In this document: positions 8,512 to 17,361 of the stretch, one piece after another | How the letters are laid out: each line of letters starts with the position of its first letter | Position numbering within the stretch: position 1 is the stretch's first letter | Source of the DNA: Nitrospira sp. KM1 | GTDB lineage: Bacteria > Nitrospirota > Nitrospiria > Nitrospirales > Nitrospiraceae | Reading direction: 5' to 3' | Length of the DNA: 64,000 nt | NCBI RefSeq assembly: GCF_011405515.1 | Contig: NZ_AP022671.1 | Coordinates: forward strand, 2,852,001 to 2,916,000 | Notes under the pieces: generated by a model | What the model saw: the letters and a program-made list of their open reading frames with translations, nothing else | Told to the model about the DNA's origin: nothing | The model's database searches: none | Position numbers and translations under genes: made by a program

Positions 8512-9825
8512 TCAGGCTGCTGCCGCGTGCGTCCGTACGGTTGGAGTGCCAAGAGATTGTCGCGGGAAACGGGCTGCCACGCAAGCCGTTAACAGGAGGA
8601 CCAAGCCGAGCCCAATAAGGCTCGCGGCAGGCCCGATCGCATCTGCTATCCAGCCGAAGCTCGACATCCCTACCATCGCTGCCGCCATGGAACCGGTGCT
8701 GAAGGTTGTAAAGACTCGGCCCATCAGATGCTCAGGGGTAATTTCCTGTAGTAATGCCCATACGACCGGATTTAGAACTGCGGCACCGGCTCCAACCATG
8801 ATTACGAAGCCGCCTGCGATCAGCGGTGATTCTAGCAGGCTTAGGCTGCAAACGGCCATTCCGCCCACCGTCGTGCCGCCGACGAGAATCTGCATCCGGC
8901 TCCGCACATCGTTATTTCTACGCATGGCCAACCATGAGGATGCGCCAAGCATGCCTACTCCCAGCGCAGACCAGAGCCATCCAAGCTGAACCGGGCCGAC
9001 GTGCAGGGACTCTTTCGCATAGACCGGCAGAACAAACACGAATGCGCTCGCCCCGAGATTGTAAAGAGCGGAAATAATGACCAGGACGAAGACGGTCGAA
9101 TGGTCGCGGAAGACGAATCGGAAACCGATAGCGAGATCGTTCAAAATGGAAGACGTCGAGGCGGCTTCCCGCGCCCCGACCTTCTCGTCGCTCCGGATTG
9201 GTATGAGGCAGAGAGCAGAGATAAAGAACGTGACCGCGTTTACATAGAGTACATGCTGGGCCCCTATCAGCGCGATTAAGATACCGCTGACGGCGGGTCC
9301 GAGCAATGTCCCGATGTTATTCGTGCTTTGTATCAATGCATTCGCGGATACGAGTTCACGGCGCCGCACCAAGAGAGGGACCGCAGAACTCAGTGCGGGG
9401 CCGAACACCGTGGACACCATGGACGTTAAGAAGATCAGCACGAACAAACCCTCTAGGCTGAGCAAGTCCAGTCCATACAGTGCCGGTATCAGCAGTGTGA
9501 GCACGGTTCGGATCAAATCCACCCATACCATCACGATTTTCTTGGGAAGGCGGTCCAAGTACACACCGATGACGGGGCCAAAGACCAACGGCGGGATCGT
9601 CTGAAGCAAGCCGACCACAGCGAGCATGAGCGCTGATCCGGTCAGCTCATAGACAAACCACAATAGTGCAACCTTATTAAGACCCTCTCCAACCTGAGAC
9701 GTGACTTGTCCCCACCAGAGCAAACCAAAATCGCGAGTCCTGATCAACCTCCATCCTCTGCCATCCGATTCAGTTGATTGAACGTCCGTTGATTCGGGAT
9801 TTTGTTTCGATTCATGGGTGTTCAT
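8512..9825 (-). CDS. MFS exporter (EntS/MFS_3-like), second tandem paralog
   Basis: 437 residues with a hydrophilic N-terminus of about 30 residues, then roughly twelve membrane helices. The signature loop DRLPKKI follows helix 2, and the motif SANALIQSTNNIGTLLGPA marks helices 4-5. It is obviously homologous along its whole length to the product of the gene just downstream on the same strand (for example both share ALLWFVY and SALCLIPIR), so the pair arose by duplication and may act on related compounds. The family exports siderophores, antibiotics or metabolites using the proton gradient. The ATG at 9825 begins a normal-length protein. Confidence 0.9.
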   Translation of the reverse strand: MNTHESKQNPESTDVQSTESDGRGWRLIRTRDFGLLWWGQVTSQVGEGLNKVALLWFVYELTGSALMLAVVGLLQTIPPLVFGPVIGVYLDRLPKKIVMVWVDLIRTVLTLLIPALYGLDLLSLEGLFVLIFLTSMVSTVFGPALSSAVPLLVRRRELVSANALIQSTNNIGTLLGPAVSGILIALIGAQHVLYVNAVTFFISALCLIPIRSDEKVGAREAASTSSILNDLAIGFRFVFRDHSTVFVLVIISALYNLGASAFVFVLPVYAKESLHVGPVQLGWLWSALGVGMLGASSWLAMRRNNDVRSRMQILVGGTTVGGMAVCSLSLLESPLIAGGFVIMVGAGAAVLNPVVWALLQEITPEHLMGRVFTTFSTGSMAAAMVGMSSFGWIADAIGPAASLIGLGLVLLLTACVAARFPRQSLGTPTVRTHAAAA

Positions 9826-10203
9826 TCAGCCACCGTCTCAATTCTTATTAGGGGTAATGTAAATCCTATGATCTCCCTTTAAGCAATTGATAGACCAGAC
9901 GGGCTCTCGCACCGAGATAACCAAACCCATGAATTTATAAGGATCATCAAGAGGCAAGCGTTTGAAGGGGTCTTTCGAAAATATTTCCGGGAGACAATTG
10001 AGCCACAGTCTGAGACAAGCTGTCCTGGTCGCGACTGCTCAAACTGACGGAAGGCGGTTCTGGGGTGAGGTGTTATGAACGAGCGTCTCGTGCAGTCGAC
10101 CATCGTGTCGCCTTATAGATGAGAAAGAGATTAACCCATAAAGAAAGATCCTATTTCGGTTCTGATATGCCGGCATGAAATTGAGAGTGGCCGATTATTT
10201 GAA
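9826..10203. other. Intergenic region, no supported gene
   Basis: This separates zwf (converging from the right on the minus strand) from the MFS pair. The only sizeable frame (9879-10103, minus) lacks a ribosome-binding site and has shadow-like composition. I see no terminator with a T-run. Confidence 0.35.
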
Positions 10204-11640
10204 TCAAGTGCGTTGACGTTTTGGTCTCCGAGTATTTAAACCGCCCAACTCCGGATTGTGCCAACCTCTCTCCGGCTCGACGCCCTGATCTCTACCAACT
10301 GGGCCCCAACTGCCTCGCTTATAAGGAAGGACTTTGGAGTGGCGCTTCAATACGGGATCAACGACGGCCCATGCGGCCTCGACTGCATCCTGGCGGGTGA
10401 AGAGCGCGTTATCGCCCAATAAGGCATCCCCTAAGAGGCGTTCATATGGCCCTTCTTCTCCCGGGTGTTCATCCAACAGATACAGTTCCTGCTGATCCCC
10501 GACAAACTCATGCCCCGGCCGTTTCGTGCGCGCCGCCAGCGCGACGGCGGTCCTCGGCGAAAGCCGAAAGCGGAGATAGTTGGTCCGCTCCGCAGACAGC
10601 GTAGAATCCGAGAAGAGTTTTTGAGGCGGATCTTTCAACTCCACGAGTACTTCGGCGGCCGTTTCTGCCAAACATTTTCCTGAACGGAGGTACCAGGGCA
10701 CGCCGTCCCATCTCCAAGAATCGATAAATAGGCGAACCGCACAATAGGTTTCCACGTTCGATCCTTTAGCCACTCCTGGCTCGAGGCGATACCCCGCATA
10801 TTGACCTCGCACGACGTCCCTGGGCTTCAGGGAACGCATGGCCTGGAATACCTTGGCCTTCTCACTGTGGATCGCGGCATAGCCCTGATAGGCAGGAGGC
10901 TCCATGGCCAGCAATGCCACAACTTGCAACAGATGATTCTGAATCACGTCCCGAAGACAGCCGGCACTTTCGTAGAATGCACCGCGGGTTTTTACACCGA
11001 ACGCCTCGCTCAACGTGAGCTGTACCCCGGCGATGTAGTTGCGATTCCAGATCGGCTCAAGGAAGGAGTTGGCAAAGCGAAAATAGAGAATGTTCATGAT
11101 CGCTTCCTTCCCGAGGTAGTGATCAATGCGAAAAATCGAACTCTCCGGGAAGACGGATTGGGCGGTACGGTTGAGCGCTTGCGCTGAGGCAAGATCCCGC
11201 CCGAATGGTTTTTCTACGATCAGACGTGCCTCGTTTGCGAGACCTGCCGCTCCCAATCCCTGAATGACCGTCGCAAACAAGGTGGGGGGAATGGCGAGAT
11301 AATGCGCGGGACGCGAGGCCGATCTGAGTTCCCGTTTGATGGCCGCGAAGGTGGTTTCATCACGATAGTCACCTTTCACATAGCGCAGCAGCGAAAGGAG
11401 ACGACGGAAAGCCTGGTGATCCGTTACGCCTCCCGCAGCATCGATACTGTGCCGCACATGCTTTGTTAACCGATCTACATTCCATTCGGACGAGGCTACG
11501 CCAATAATCGGAATATCAAGATGGCCGCGGATGACCATGGCATAGAGAGAGGGGAAAATCATTTTATGGACCAAATCTCCGCTCACTCCAAACAGAACTA
11601 ACGCGTCTGATGGCATCACGCGGTCGGTGTTCACTCCCAT
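10204..11640 (-). CDS. zwf: Glucose-6-phosphate 1-dehydrogenase
   Basis: About 478 residues, the usual family length. It oxidises glucose-6-phosphate to 6-phosphogluconolactone with reduction of NAD(P)+, the entry to the oxidative pentose-phosphate pathway. The N-terminus carries the dinucleotide-binding motif in a variant form (GVSGDLVHKMIFPSLY), then VEKPFG near residue 145, and the active-site segment RIDHYLGKE near residues 170-180, whose Asp-His pair is catalytic. The start at 11640 is chosen because GGAGG lies at a proper distance; the longer frame to 11655 would place that site inside the gene. No gnd or pgl is adjacent. It sits next to malQ and the trehalose/GlgE genes, consistent with a sugar-phosphate block. 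Confidence 0.93.
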   Translation of the reverse strand: MGVNTDRVMPSDALVLFGVSGDLVHKMIFPSLYAMVIRGHLDIPIIGVASSEWNVDRLTKHVRHSIDAAGGVTDHQAFRRLLSLLRYVKGDYRDETTFAAIKRELRSASRPAHYLAIPPTLFATVIQGLGAAGLANEARLIVEKPFGRDLASAQALNRTAQSVFPESSIFRIDHYLGKEAIMNILYFRFANSFLEPIWNRNYIAGVQLTLSEAFGVKTRGAFYESAGCLRDVIQNHLLQVVALLAMEPPAYQGYAAIHSEKAKVFQAMRSLKPRDVVRGQYAGYRLEPGVAKGSNVETYCAVRLFIDSWRWDGVPWYLRSGKCLAETAAEVLVELKDPPQKLFSDSTLSAERTNYLRFRLSPRTAVALAARTKRPGHEFVGDQQELYLLDEHPGEEGPYERLLGDALLGDNALFTRQDAVEAAWAVVDPVLKRHSKVLPYKRGSWGPVGRDQGVEPERGWHNPELGGLNTRRPKRQRT

Positions 11641-11834
11641 AGCGACAACCTCCAATTTTCCTGTGCGATGGATTACTATGGCGGTCTACAGACCCGCTCC
11701 GTCCTGACTTCTCGGCATTCTAGACTAAGCCAGGCGAGGCTCAAAGATGTCGATCGACCTACTCGATGCGTCACCTTGATCCAGCCGGGTTCCAGGGGCT
11801 GGAATAGCATACCGAGCGCATGCATTCTAGAGCG

Positions 11835-12146
11835 ATGAAGTTGGACGTGGACCGATTGACGCAGCGGGCAAAGAAAGCTCTGTCCAAGGCGGGATTGCTC
11901 GACAATCCCCGCAAAGTATACGAACTCGTCAGTTCAGGAGAAATTTGCTATCTGTCAAACGTGGGAGCGAAAACCTATATGGAACTCTGCCGGTATTTTG
12001 GAATTCGCAATGATTCTAAACATCCGGTTCGACAATTCAAGCCGCTCAATCCGGTCTACCTCAATCAATGTATCAATTATCTCCAGGGTCATGGCTACAG
12101 AGTCATCAAACCCAATCGTCGTCGCAAGAAGGGAACGACCCCGTAA
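11835..12146 (+). CDS. Small protein resembling the RNA polymerase alpha C-terminal domain
   Basis: About 103 residues from MKLDVDRL at 11835. Residues 1-52 read like an alpha-CTD helix-hairpin-helix domain: DRLTQRAKKALSKAGL, then VYELVSSGEICYL, then NVGAKTYMELCRYFGI. This parallels the alpha-CTD pattern of helix, short helix and GxKSLxEI. The remaining half is basic, ending KPNRRRKKG, consistent with nucleic-acid binding. It is not fused to an alpha N-terminal domain and is far from any rpoA. It may be a free-standing DNA-binding or regulator-docking module. The fold match is my own reading and not tested; function unknown. Confidence 0.65.
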   Translation: MKLDVDRLTQRAKKALSKAGLLDNPRKVYELVSSGEICYLSNVGAKTYMELCRYFGIRNDSKHPVRQFKPLNPVYLNQCINYLQGHGYRVIKPNRRRKKGTTP

Positions 12147-12350
12147 TCGCCATGATGTTTGTTGGAATGGCAGGAGCATCTCTCGAGATAGACGGTACTC
12201 ATATTTTCTAAACTGTAGCCGGTGTTCCGTATCCGTCTGGCGCCTCATGGAAAGAGAGTCAACCTCAAAGATTCCGGGTCGATGGGGCCGAGGTCATACG
12301 CGTAGCCACACTATTCGCTCAAGTTATCCCAGTCACAATAACGCTGGAAA

Positions 12351-14216
12351 ATGAATACTGATCAGTGGGGAATAGACGGGAAGTATGTGGATGCGGGGGG
12401 AGAGATACGCACGGTTTCGAGCCAGGCCATCGATAGAATCAGGCAGACGATGGGGAAGCCGCCCGATCCTGAAGCATTCTTTTACGATGCGCCGGTACGG
12501 GTTGTCCGGCAGGGGATGCGTATCACGCTTCCCGAGCCGGCGGACTTGCGATTGGAAGACGGCTCTGTCGTCGTTGTAACCGATCATCTCCCCGATACGG
12601 TTCCCATCGGCTATCACGATCTCATCGCCGCATCCGGACATCATTCTCCTGTTCGCTTGATCGTCACTCCAGGCCGGTGCCATTTACCGGTGGGTCTACG
12701 AACGTGGGGTTGGAATGCTCAGGTGTATGCGGCGCGAAGCCGCACGAGCTGGGGAATTGGCGACCTGGCCGATTTGCGCCGTTTGGCTCGATGGTCGCAA
12801 GATCTCGGGGCAGGAATGGTACTCGTCAACCCTTTGGATGCTCCACTGCCGGTCGTCCCTCAGGAGGCCAGTCCCTATTCACCCTCTAGTCGCCGTTTCC
12901 TCAACCCTATGTATCTGCGGGTCGAAGACATGCCAGGCGCCGCATTCCTGGGGAAAGATCTTCAGCGCCTGGTGACTGCCGGACATGCGCTCAATCAAGA
13001 TCGGCACATCGACCGTGACCAGGTCTTCAAGCTCAAGCAGCAGGCTTTTCAATTGCTCTGGTCGCGATTCACCGGAAACCCAGAATTTGATGCGTTTCGT
13101 GCGGAGGGGGGAAGGACTTTGAACGAGTTCGCGGTATTCTGCGTGTTGACCGAGAACCATGGCACCAATTGGCGGCGATGGCCGGCTGCGTTCAGAAATC
13201 CTGCATCCGAGGAGGTTCTGCGTTTTGCGAAGACGCATCAGGACCGTGTGCGCTTCCATGAATGGCTCCAGTGGCAACTGCATGATCAATTGTTGGCCGC
13301 CAGCCGGTATATTCCTCTGATGCATGATCTTCCGATCGGATTTTCATCCGATGGGGCGGATGCGTGGGTTTGGCAGGATCTCATTGCCCAAGGCATGACG
13401 GTCGGCGCACCGCCGGATCTCTACAACACAGAGGGTCAGGATTGGGGCCTGCCCCCTTTTGTGCCCCACAAACTGCGGAAGGCGGCGTACAAGCCTTTTA
13501 TCCAGACGATCCGTAGCGCGCTCCGGTTTGGAGGAGGTCTCCGAATCGATCATGTCATGGGGTTGTTCCGACTTTGGTGGGTGCCGGATTCCGCCAAAGC
13601 CAGCGAGGGTGCCTACGTGCGCTATCCGGTGGATGAGCTATTGGCGATCTTGGAGGTCGAGAGTGAACGCGCGAAAGCCGTGATCGTCGGTGAAGACCTC
13701 GGAACGGTGGAGCCCGGAGTCAGGGAGAAACTGAGCGGCCACAATGTGCTCTCCTATCGGGTGTTCTGGTTTGAAGAAGAGGCACCCTCATCCTATCCTG
13801 AGAAAGCGCTTGCCGCGGTTACGACTCACGATCTCCCAACATTAGCCGGCGTCTGGACCGGAGCCGACTTCACGACGCAACAGAGTCTCGGGTTGAATCC
13901 CGATCAGCATGCGAGCGAGCGATTTCGAGATAAGCTACTCCAGACCACCGGCCTTGAAGCCGATGCCGATGTCACTCAGGCCATTACCAAAACGATTGAG
14001 CAATTGGCTGACGCGCCCTCTGCCATAGTCATGGCGATGATGGAAGCAGTCTGTGTGGTGAGCGAGCGGCCCAATATGCCGTCCGCGGCAGGCAAGTATC
14101 CCAATTGGTCGTTGGCGCTTCCACTTCCACTGGAAGACATCGAGGCATCGGAGCATCCACGCAGGCTCGCGGGGATCCTCAACCTGAGAAAGGTAAAACC
14201 ACCCTCAGCATCCTGA
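12351..14216 (+). CDS. malQ: 4-alpha-glucanotransferase (amylomaltase, GH77)
   Basis: 621 residues. It transfers glucan segments between malto-oligosaccharides, releasing glucose. Motifs appear in the expected order: a domain around VWQDLIAQGMTVGAPPD, the nucleophile aspartate in LRIDHVMGL, the acid/base glutamate in GEDLGTVEP, and the transition-state aspartate in THDLPT. The first 130 residues are an N-terminal extension present only in some bacterial MalQ. The ATG at 12351 is preceded by GGAAA. It lies upstream of the sigma54 activator and the treS-glgE run on the same strand, and probably recycles maltodextrins arising from GlgE-made glucan. Confidence 0.93.
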   Translation: MNTDQWGIDGKYVDAGGEIRTVSSQAIDRIRQTMGKPPDPEAFFYDAPVRVVRQGMRITLPEPADLRLEDGSVVVVTDHLPDTVPIGYHDLIAASGHHSPVRLIVTPGRCHLPVGLRTWGWNAQVYAARSRTSWGIGDLADLRRLARWSQDLGAGMVLVNPLDAPLPVVPQEASPYSPSSRRFLNPMYLRVEDMPGAAFLGKDLQRLVTAGHALNQDRHIDRDQVFKLKQQAFQLLWSRFTGNPEFDAFRAEGGRTLNEFAVFCVLTENHGTNWRRWPAAFRNPASEEVLRFAKTHQDRVRFHEWLQWQLHDQLLAASRYIPLMHDLPIGFSSDGADAWVWQDLIAQGMTVGAPPDLYNTEGQDWGLPPFVPHKLRKAAYKPFIQTIRSALRFGGGLRIDHVMGLFRLWWVPDSAKASEGAYVRYPVDELLAILEVESERAKAVIVGEDLGTVEPGVREKLSGHNVLSYRVFWFEEEAPSSYPEKALAAVTTHDLPTLAGVWTGADFTTQQSLGLNPDQHASERFRDKLLQTTGLEADADVTQAITKTIEQLADAPSAIVMAMMEAVCVVSERPNMPSAAGKYPNWSLALPLPLEDIEASEHPRRLAGILNLRKVKPPSAS

Positions 14217-14254
14217 CAATCAGGATTCAGAAATCGGCCAGGGTATCAGCGTTC

Positions 14255-14561
14255 CTAGCTCCGCGTGATTCCATGCGCGCGCATCTGTTGGAGCATGGGA
14301 TCGTAAGAAGTTTCCATGGCGGCGTGAATGGCCGCTGCATCCAATTCACTCGTTGTGAAGCTTTCGTATCCCAAGAAGAAGTGATGGCAAGCCAATCATG
14401 CATGCGGATTCCAGCGCATAGGGCACCTGCTGCGTCGTTGCCCAACCAATCGCGATGTCTGAGTCCTCATGAGCAATATGCTTCACGCTTGCCGGGCATG
14501 TCTGAATGGTGTCTACCGTGTTTGGAGATTGGTTGAAATTGATGGCGAGTGGTGCGCTCAG
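14255..14561 (-). pseudogene. Decayed gene of unknown family, at least one frameshift
   Basis: Two minus-strand frames join into about 100 residues of protein-like sequence. The first runs from about 14561 (NFNQSPNTVDTIQT, then IAIGWATTQQVPYALESAC) to a CTTCTTCTTGGG run near 14370-14382. There the coding signal shifts frame and continues (FTTSELDAAAIHAAM, then MRAHGITRS) to a TAG at 14255. No ATG, GTG or TTG opens the upstream part, and matching sequence may extend right to about 14650 in yet another frame. I do not recognise the family. It could instead be one intact gene with a sequencing error. Confidence 0.4.
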
Positions 14562-14707
14562 CTTATGTGCCCAACCTCATCGTGGATGGCAGCGGGGGAA
14601 GACCAAAAATATTCAGTGGCGTAAGGAATCGTTTTATCCGTAATATTTTCTGATCCGGCATTGATGCCCTCAGACAAATGCCGGCCTTTGATGGAGGGTC
14701 TAGGCCC

Positions 14708-16084
14708 ATGCTGCGACAATCGCGTGTCATGCTCGTCGACGATGATCTGGAAACCGTCAAGATGATTCAGGAGGTCCTCATCAAGGAAGGCTATGAAGTC
14801 GAGACTGCAAACGAAGCCGAATCGGCGCTGCGTCGCCTGACGGAGTGGCAACCGGAACTTCTCATCACCGACATTCACATGCCTGGAATGGATGGGCTGG
14901 CCTTGCTGGAAACAGTCCGTCAAAAGAGTCCTGATGTGCTCGTGATTTTGTTGACTGCCTTCGGATCGTTGAAGACGGCCGTGGACGCCATCAAAGCGGG
15001 GGCGTTCGATTATCTGAGCAAGCCATTCATCGTCGAAGACATCCGGCTTGTGGTCCGGCGGGCTCTCGAGCATAAAAAACTATTGAAGGAGAATCGCTCG
15101 TTACGGGATCAGTTGCGGCAGCGCTACTCGCTCGACAACCTGGTCGGGAGCAGTCCGGGCATGGTGACGGTGTATAAAACTGTCGCTCGTGTGGCCAAGA
15201 CTGATAGTACAGTTTTGATTCAAGGTGAAAGCGGGACGGGCAAGGAGTTGATCGCGCGTGCCATTCATGCCAACAGCCCTAGGAGCAGCGGTCCGTTCAT
15301 TCCGATCGACACAGGGTCATTGGCAGAGTCGCTGCTCGAATCTGAGCTGTATGGCCATGAGCGCGGAGCTTTTACGGGCGCAGTGTCGATGAAGAAAGGA
15401 CTGCTCGAGCAGGCGCACCAAGGAACCTGCTTCCTGGACGAAATAGCCGACCTGTCTCCCGTCGTCCAAAGCAAATTGCTTCGGACGCTTCAGGAGCGTG
15501 AGGTTCGCCGCGTTGGCAGCAATGTCACTCAAACCTTGGACGTCCGGATCATTGCTGCGACAAAAAAGGATTTGAAACCCCTGGTGGCGGCGGGCAAGTT
15601 TCGAGAAGATCTGTTTTATCGATTGGAAGTCGTCACCATTACCCTGCCCCCGTTACGAGAGCGCATTGACGACATCGCTCCGCTTAGCCAGTTTTTCGTG
15701 GATAAATTGGGCCGAACAAAGGAGCGCCCTGTCAGCGGACTGTCGCCGGAGACCCTTAAGCTGTTGAAAAATTATTCGTGGCCCGGGAATGTCAGAGAAC
15801 TCGAGCATGTGGTCGAACGCGCTATCGCGCTCACGCCCCATCCCGTCCTCCTTCCGGAGGATCTACCCGACGCGGTCCGCGTGGCGACTGTACAAGAGCA
15901 TGCGCAAGCTCGCGGCTGGACTACGTTGGAACAGTTGGAAAAAGAACATATCCAGCGTGTTCTCGATGCCCATCAACAGGACCACGGGCAGGCCTCCGCC
16001 ATATTGGGCATTCACCGGAAGACATTGCTTCGAAAAATTCGATCCTACGGCCTTAGCGAGCGGGGATCCGCCATTTCCCAGTAA
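14708..16084 (+). CDS. Sigma54-dependent response regulator, NtrC family
   Basis: About 458 residues with the classic three-part layout. A receiver domain occupies residues 1-120, with the acidic pocket VDDD and phospho-acceptor Asp55 in TDIHMPG. An AAA+ domain follows at roughly 140-380, with Walker A GESGTGKE and the sigma54-contacting loop GAFTGA. A Fis-type helix-turn-helix sits at the end (ASAILGIHRKTLLRKI). Phosphorylated, it should activate sigma54 promoters from upstream enhancers. The ATG at 14708 is preceded by GGAGGG at 14693-14698. No histidine kinase is adjacent, so it is an orphan here; the trehalose/GlgE operon starts 600 bases downstream and is a possible target, though I saw no clear sigma54 promoter. 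Confidence 0.92.
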   Translation: MLRQSRVMLVDDDLETVKMIQEVLIKEGYEVETANEAESALRRLTEWQPELLITDIHMPGMDGLALLETVRQKSPDVLVILLTAFGSLKTAVDAIKAGAFDYLSKPFIVEDIRLVVRRALEHKKLLKENRSLRDQLRQRYSLDNLVGSSPGMVTVYKTVARVAKTDSTVLIQGESGTGKELIARAIHANSPRSSGPFIPIDTGSLAESLLESELYGHERGAFTGAVSMKKGLLEQAHQGTCFLDEIADLSPVVQSKLLRTLQEREVRRVGSNVTQTLDVRIIAATKKDLKPLVAAGKFREDLFYRLEVVTITLPPLRERIDDIAPLSQFFVDKLGRTKERPVSGLSPETLKLLKNYSWPGNVRELEHVVERAIALTPHPVLLPEDLPDAVRVATVQEHAQARGWTTLEQLEKEHIQRVLDAHQQDHGQASAILGIHRKTLLRKIRSYGLSERGSAISQ

Positions 16085-16682
16085 TACCTATCGTATCAGA
16101 GGAAGCGTTGATGTTCTGCACGGCACCATCTCATAAACATACGGGACGGGCAGGCTCCGACGAAACGTGAACTCCCACAAAGAAGCCATTTCCTCGCCAT
16201 CCTAGAGATTTTCTGGTCCGCCGCATCAGGTCGGCTTGAGCTACGCGGGGAGCCTGCCTCAGGCAGGACTGGCTGGCGATATCCCTAATCCTTCTATCCA
16301 TCATGCGGCTCGAGAATCTCCGTTGAAGACCGGGCATCGCTACCGTTACCATAGGCCTGTGATCGACCGCAAACTGGCTATGGCGTAACCCATCGAAAAA
16401 TGGGATGGTGAGGAAAAAACGACGGCGATTGCTGATTGCGCACCACGTTTGATTGCATAAGAATCGTAAGCGCACGATGGAGGAGTGTTCCTCTAGGTCT
16501 CCAAAATAACATTCAAATCTCATGCATAAAATAATATTGTGACTCAGCGCCAGGGCCTCCAGCCACCGATGGACGGGGAATCCTTATCCAGGCTTTGCTG
16601 CACCGCATGTGACGCTCAAATTGTTCAGTGGAACGGGATACACGGTTTCACCTAGATAGGACCAACGACTAAGGGAGATTTT
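16085..16682. other. 598-base intergenic region with a short perfect stem-loop
   Basis: No supported gene: the longest frame (16131-16523, minus) has no start signal and shadow-like composition. A perfect 7-base inverted repeat, CCTGCCT-C-AGGCAGG, lies at 16254-16268; there is no T-run after it on either strand, so it is not a typical terminator. The region should contain the promoter of the DUF5752-treS-glgE run. I looked for a GG-N10-GC sigma54 element close to the first gene and found none that convinced me. Confidence 0.4.
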
Positions 16683-17351
16683 GTGTATACGGCAGAACGG
16701 CCTTTTGTATTCATGGAATGTTCGGAATTACGGGAGATACTCGGAGAAGAAGCCGAAGATGAACGTCGGCTGGCTGAGTTGCTCGAATCTGTCCCTCTCG
16801 ATTCCATCTATTTTCACACCCATAGTTATTTACTACGGCATAGCTATGTGGAACGGCCTTATCCCAATGATTTTGCGCAGTGGGTTGCCATGGAAGTTCG
16901 GGACCATGTACTGGGCGAAAGACTCGCCGTGGTCGATCCGTTTGAATTCTCGGAATTGGAAGCCTTGCGGGGAGAACTCATCTCGATTATCGATGACCAC
17001 CTCTCGCGCATGCCGATCGTTCCGCGGGTCATTTTTGGAGAGCCGTTTCATTTTAATAAATCTCGCATTCTCCAGGTGCCGACCGGCATTGCGGCCAAGA
17101 CATTGCAGGAATTTCGAAATGCCTTGGGCGAGGTTGAGGTAAGCGCAATCTATTTCCATGTCTTCGAATCGCGTCATCGCCTGCATCAGGATGACAGCGA
17201 TTTTGCCACGTGGATTGACAAGTGCCTCGGCATGCCGGACCTTGCGAACAGGTTTCGGTCCATTAATCCATATTTGGGCAGTCTCGAACGGTTACGGTCG
17301 GCACTCCTCACGGCCTGCGACGATGTACTCAGCCGTGAGCCGCAGACTTGA
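16683..17351 (+). CDS. DUF5752-like protein, first gene of the trehalose/GlgE run
   Basis: 222 residues from a GTG preceded by AAGGGAG. The protein contains two similar halves: [14 protein letters not shown] with [26 protein letters not shown], and [15 protein letters not shown] with [22 protein letters not shown]. Each half ends in a helical segment with LERLRSALL-like sequence, so an internal duplication is evident. I associate this pattern with DUF5752, whose biochemical role is not known to me. It sits ten bases before treS, so co-transcription and a link to trehalose or glucan metabolism are likely. No signal peptide or membrane segment is present. Confidence 0.8.
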   Translation: MYTAERPFVFMECSELREILGEEAEDERRLAELLESVPLDSIYFHTHSYLLRHSYVERPYPNDFAQWVAMEVRDHVLGERLAVVDPFEFSELEALRGELISIIDDHLSRMPIVPRVIFGEPFHFNKSRILQVPTGIAAKTLQEFRNALGEVEVSAIYFHVFESRHRLHQDDSDFATWIDKCLGMPDLANRFRSINPYLGSLERLRSALLTACDDVLSREPQT

Positions 17352-17361
17352 GGAAGAAGAG

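Noticed and set aside
9879-10103. 74-codon minus-strand frame downstream of zwf
   Set aside because: No start signal, no similarity to anything I know, composition typical of chance frames.
16131-16523. 130-codon minus-strand frame between the sigma54 activator and the DUF5752 gene
   Set aside because: No ribosome-binding site, arginine- and cysteine-heavy shadow-like composition, no motif.
16500-16682. Sigma54 promoter ahead of the DUF5752-treS run
   Set aside because: I looked for GG-N10-GC with TTGC-like context and found only a TTTGCT without the matching GG.
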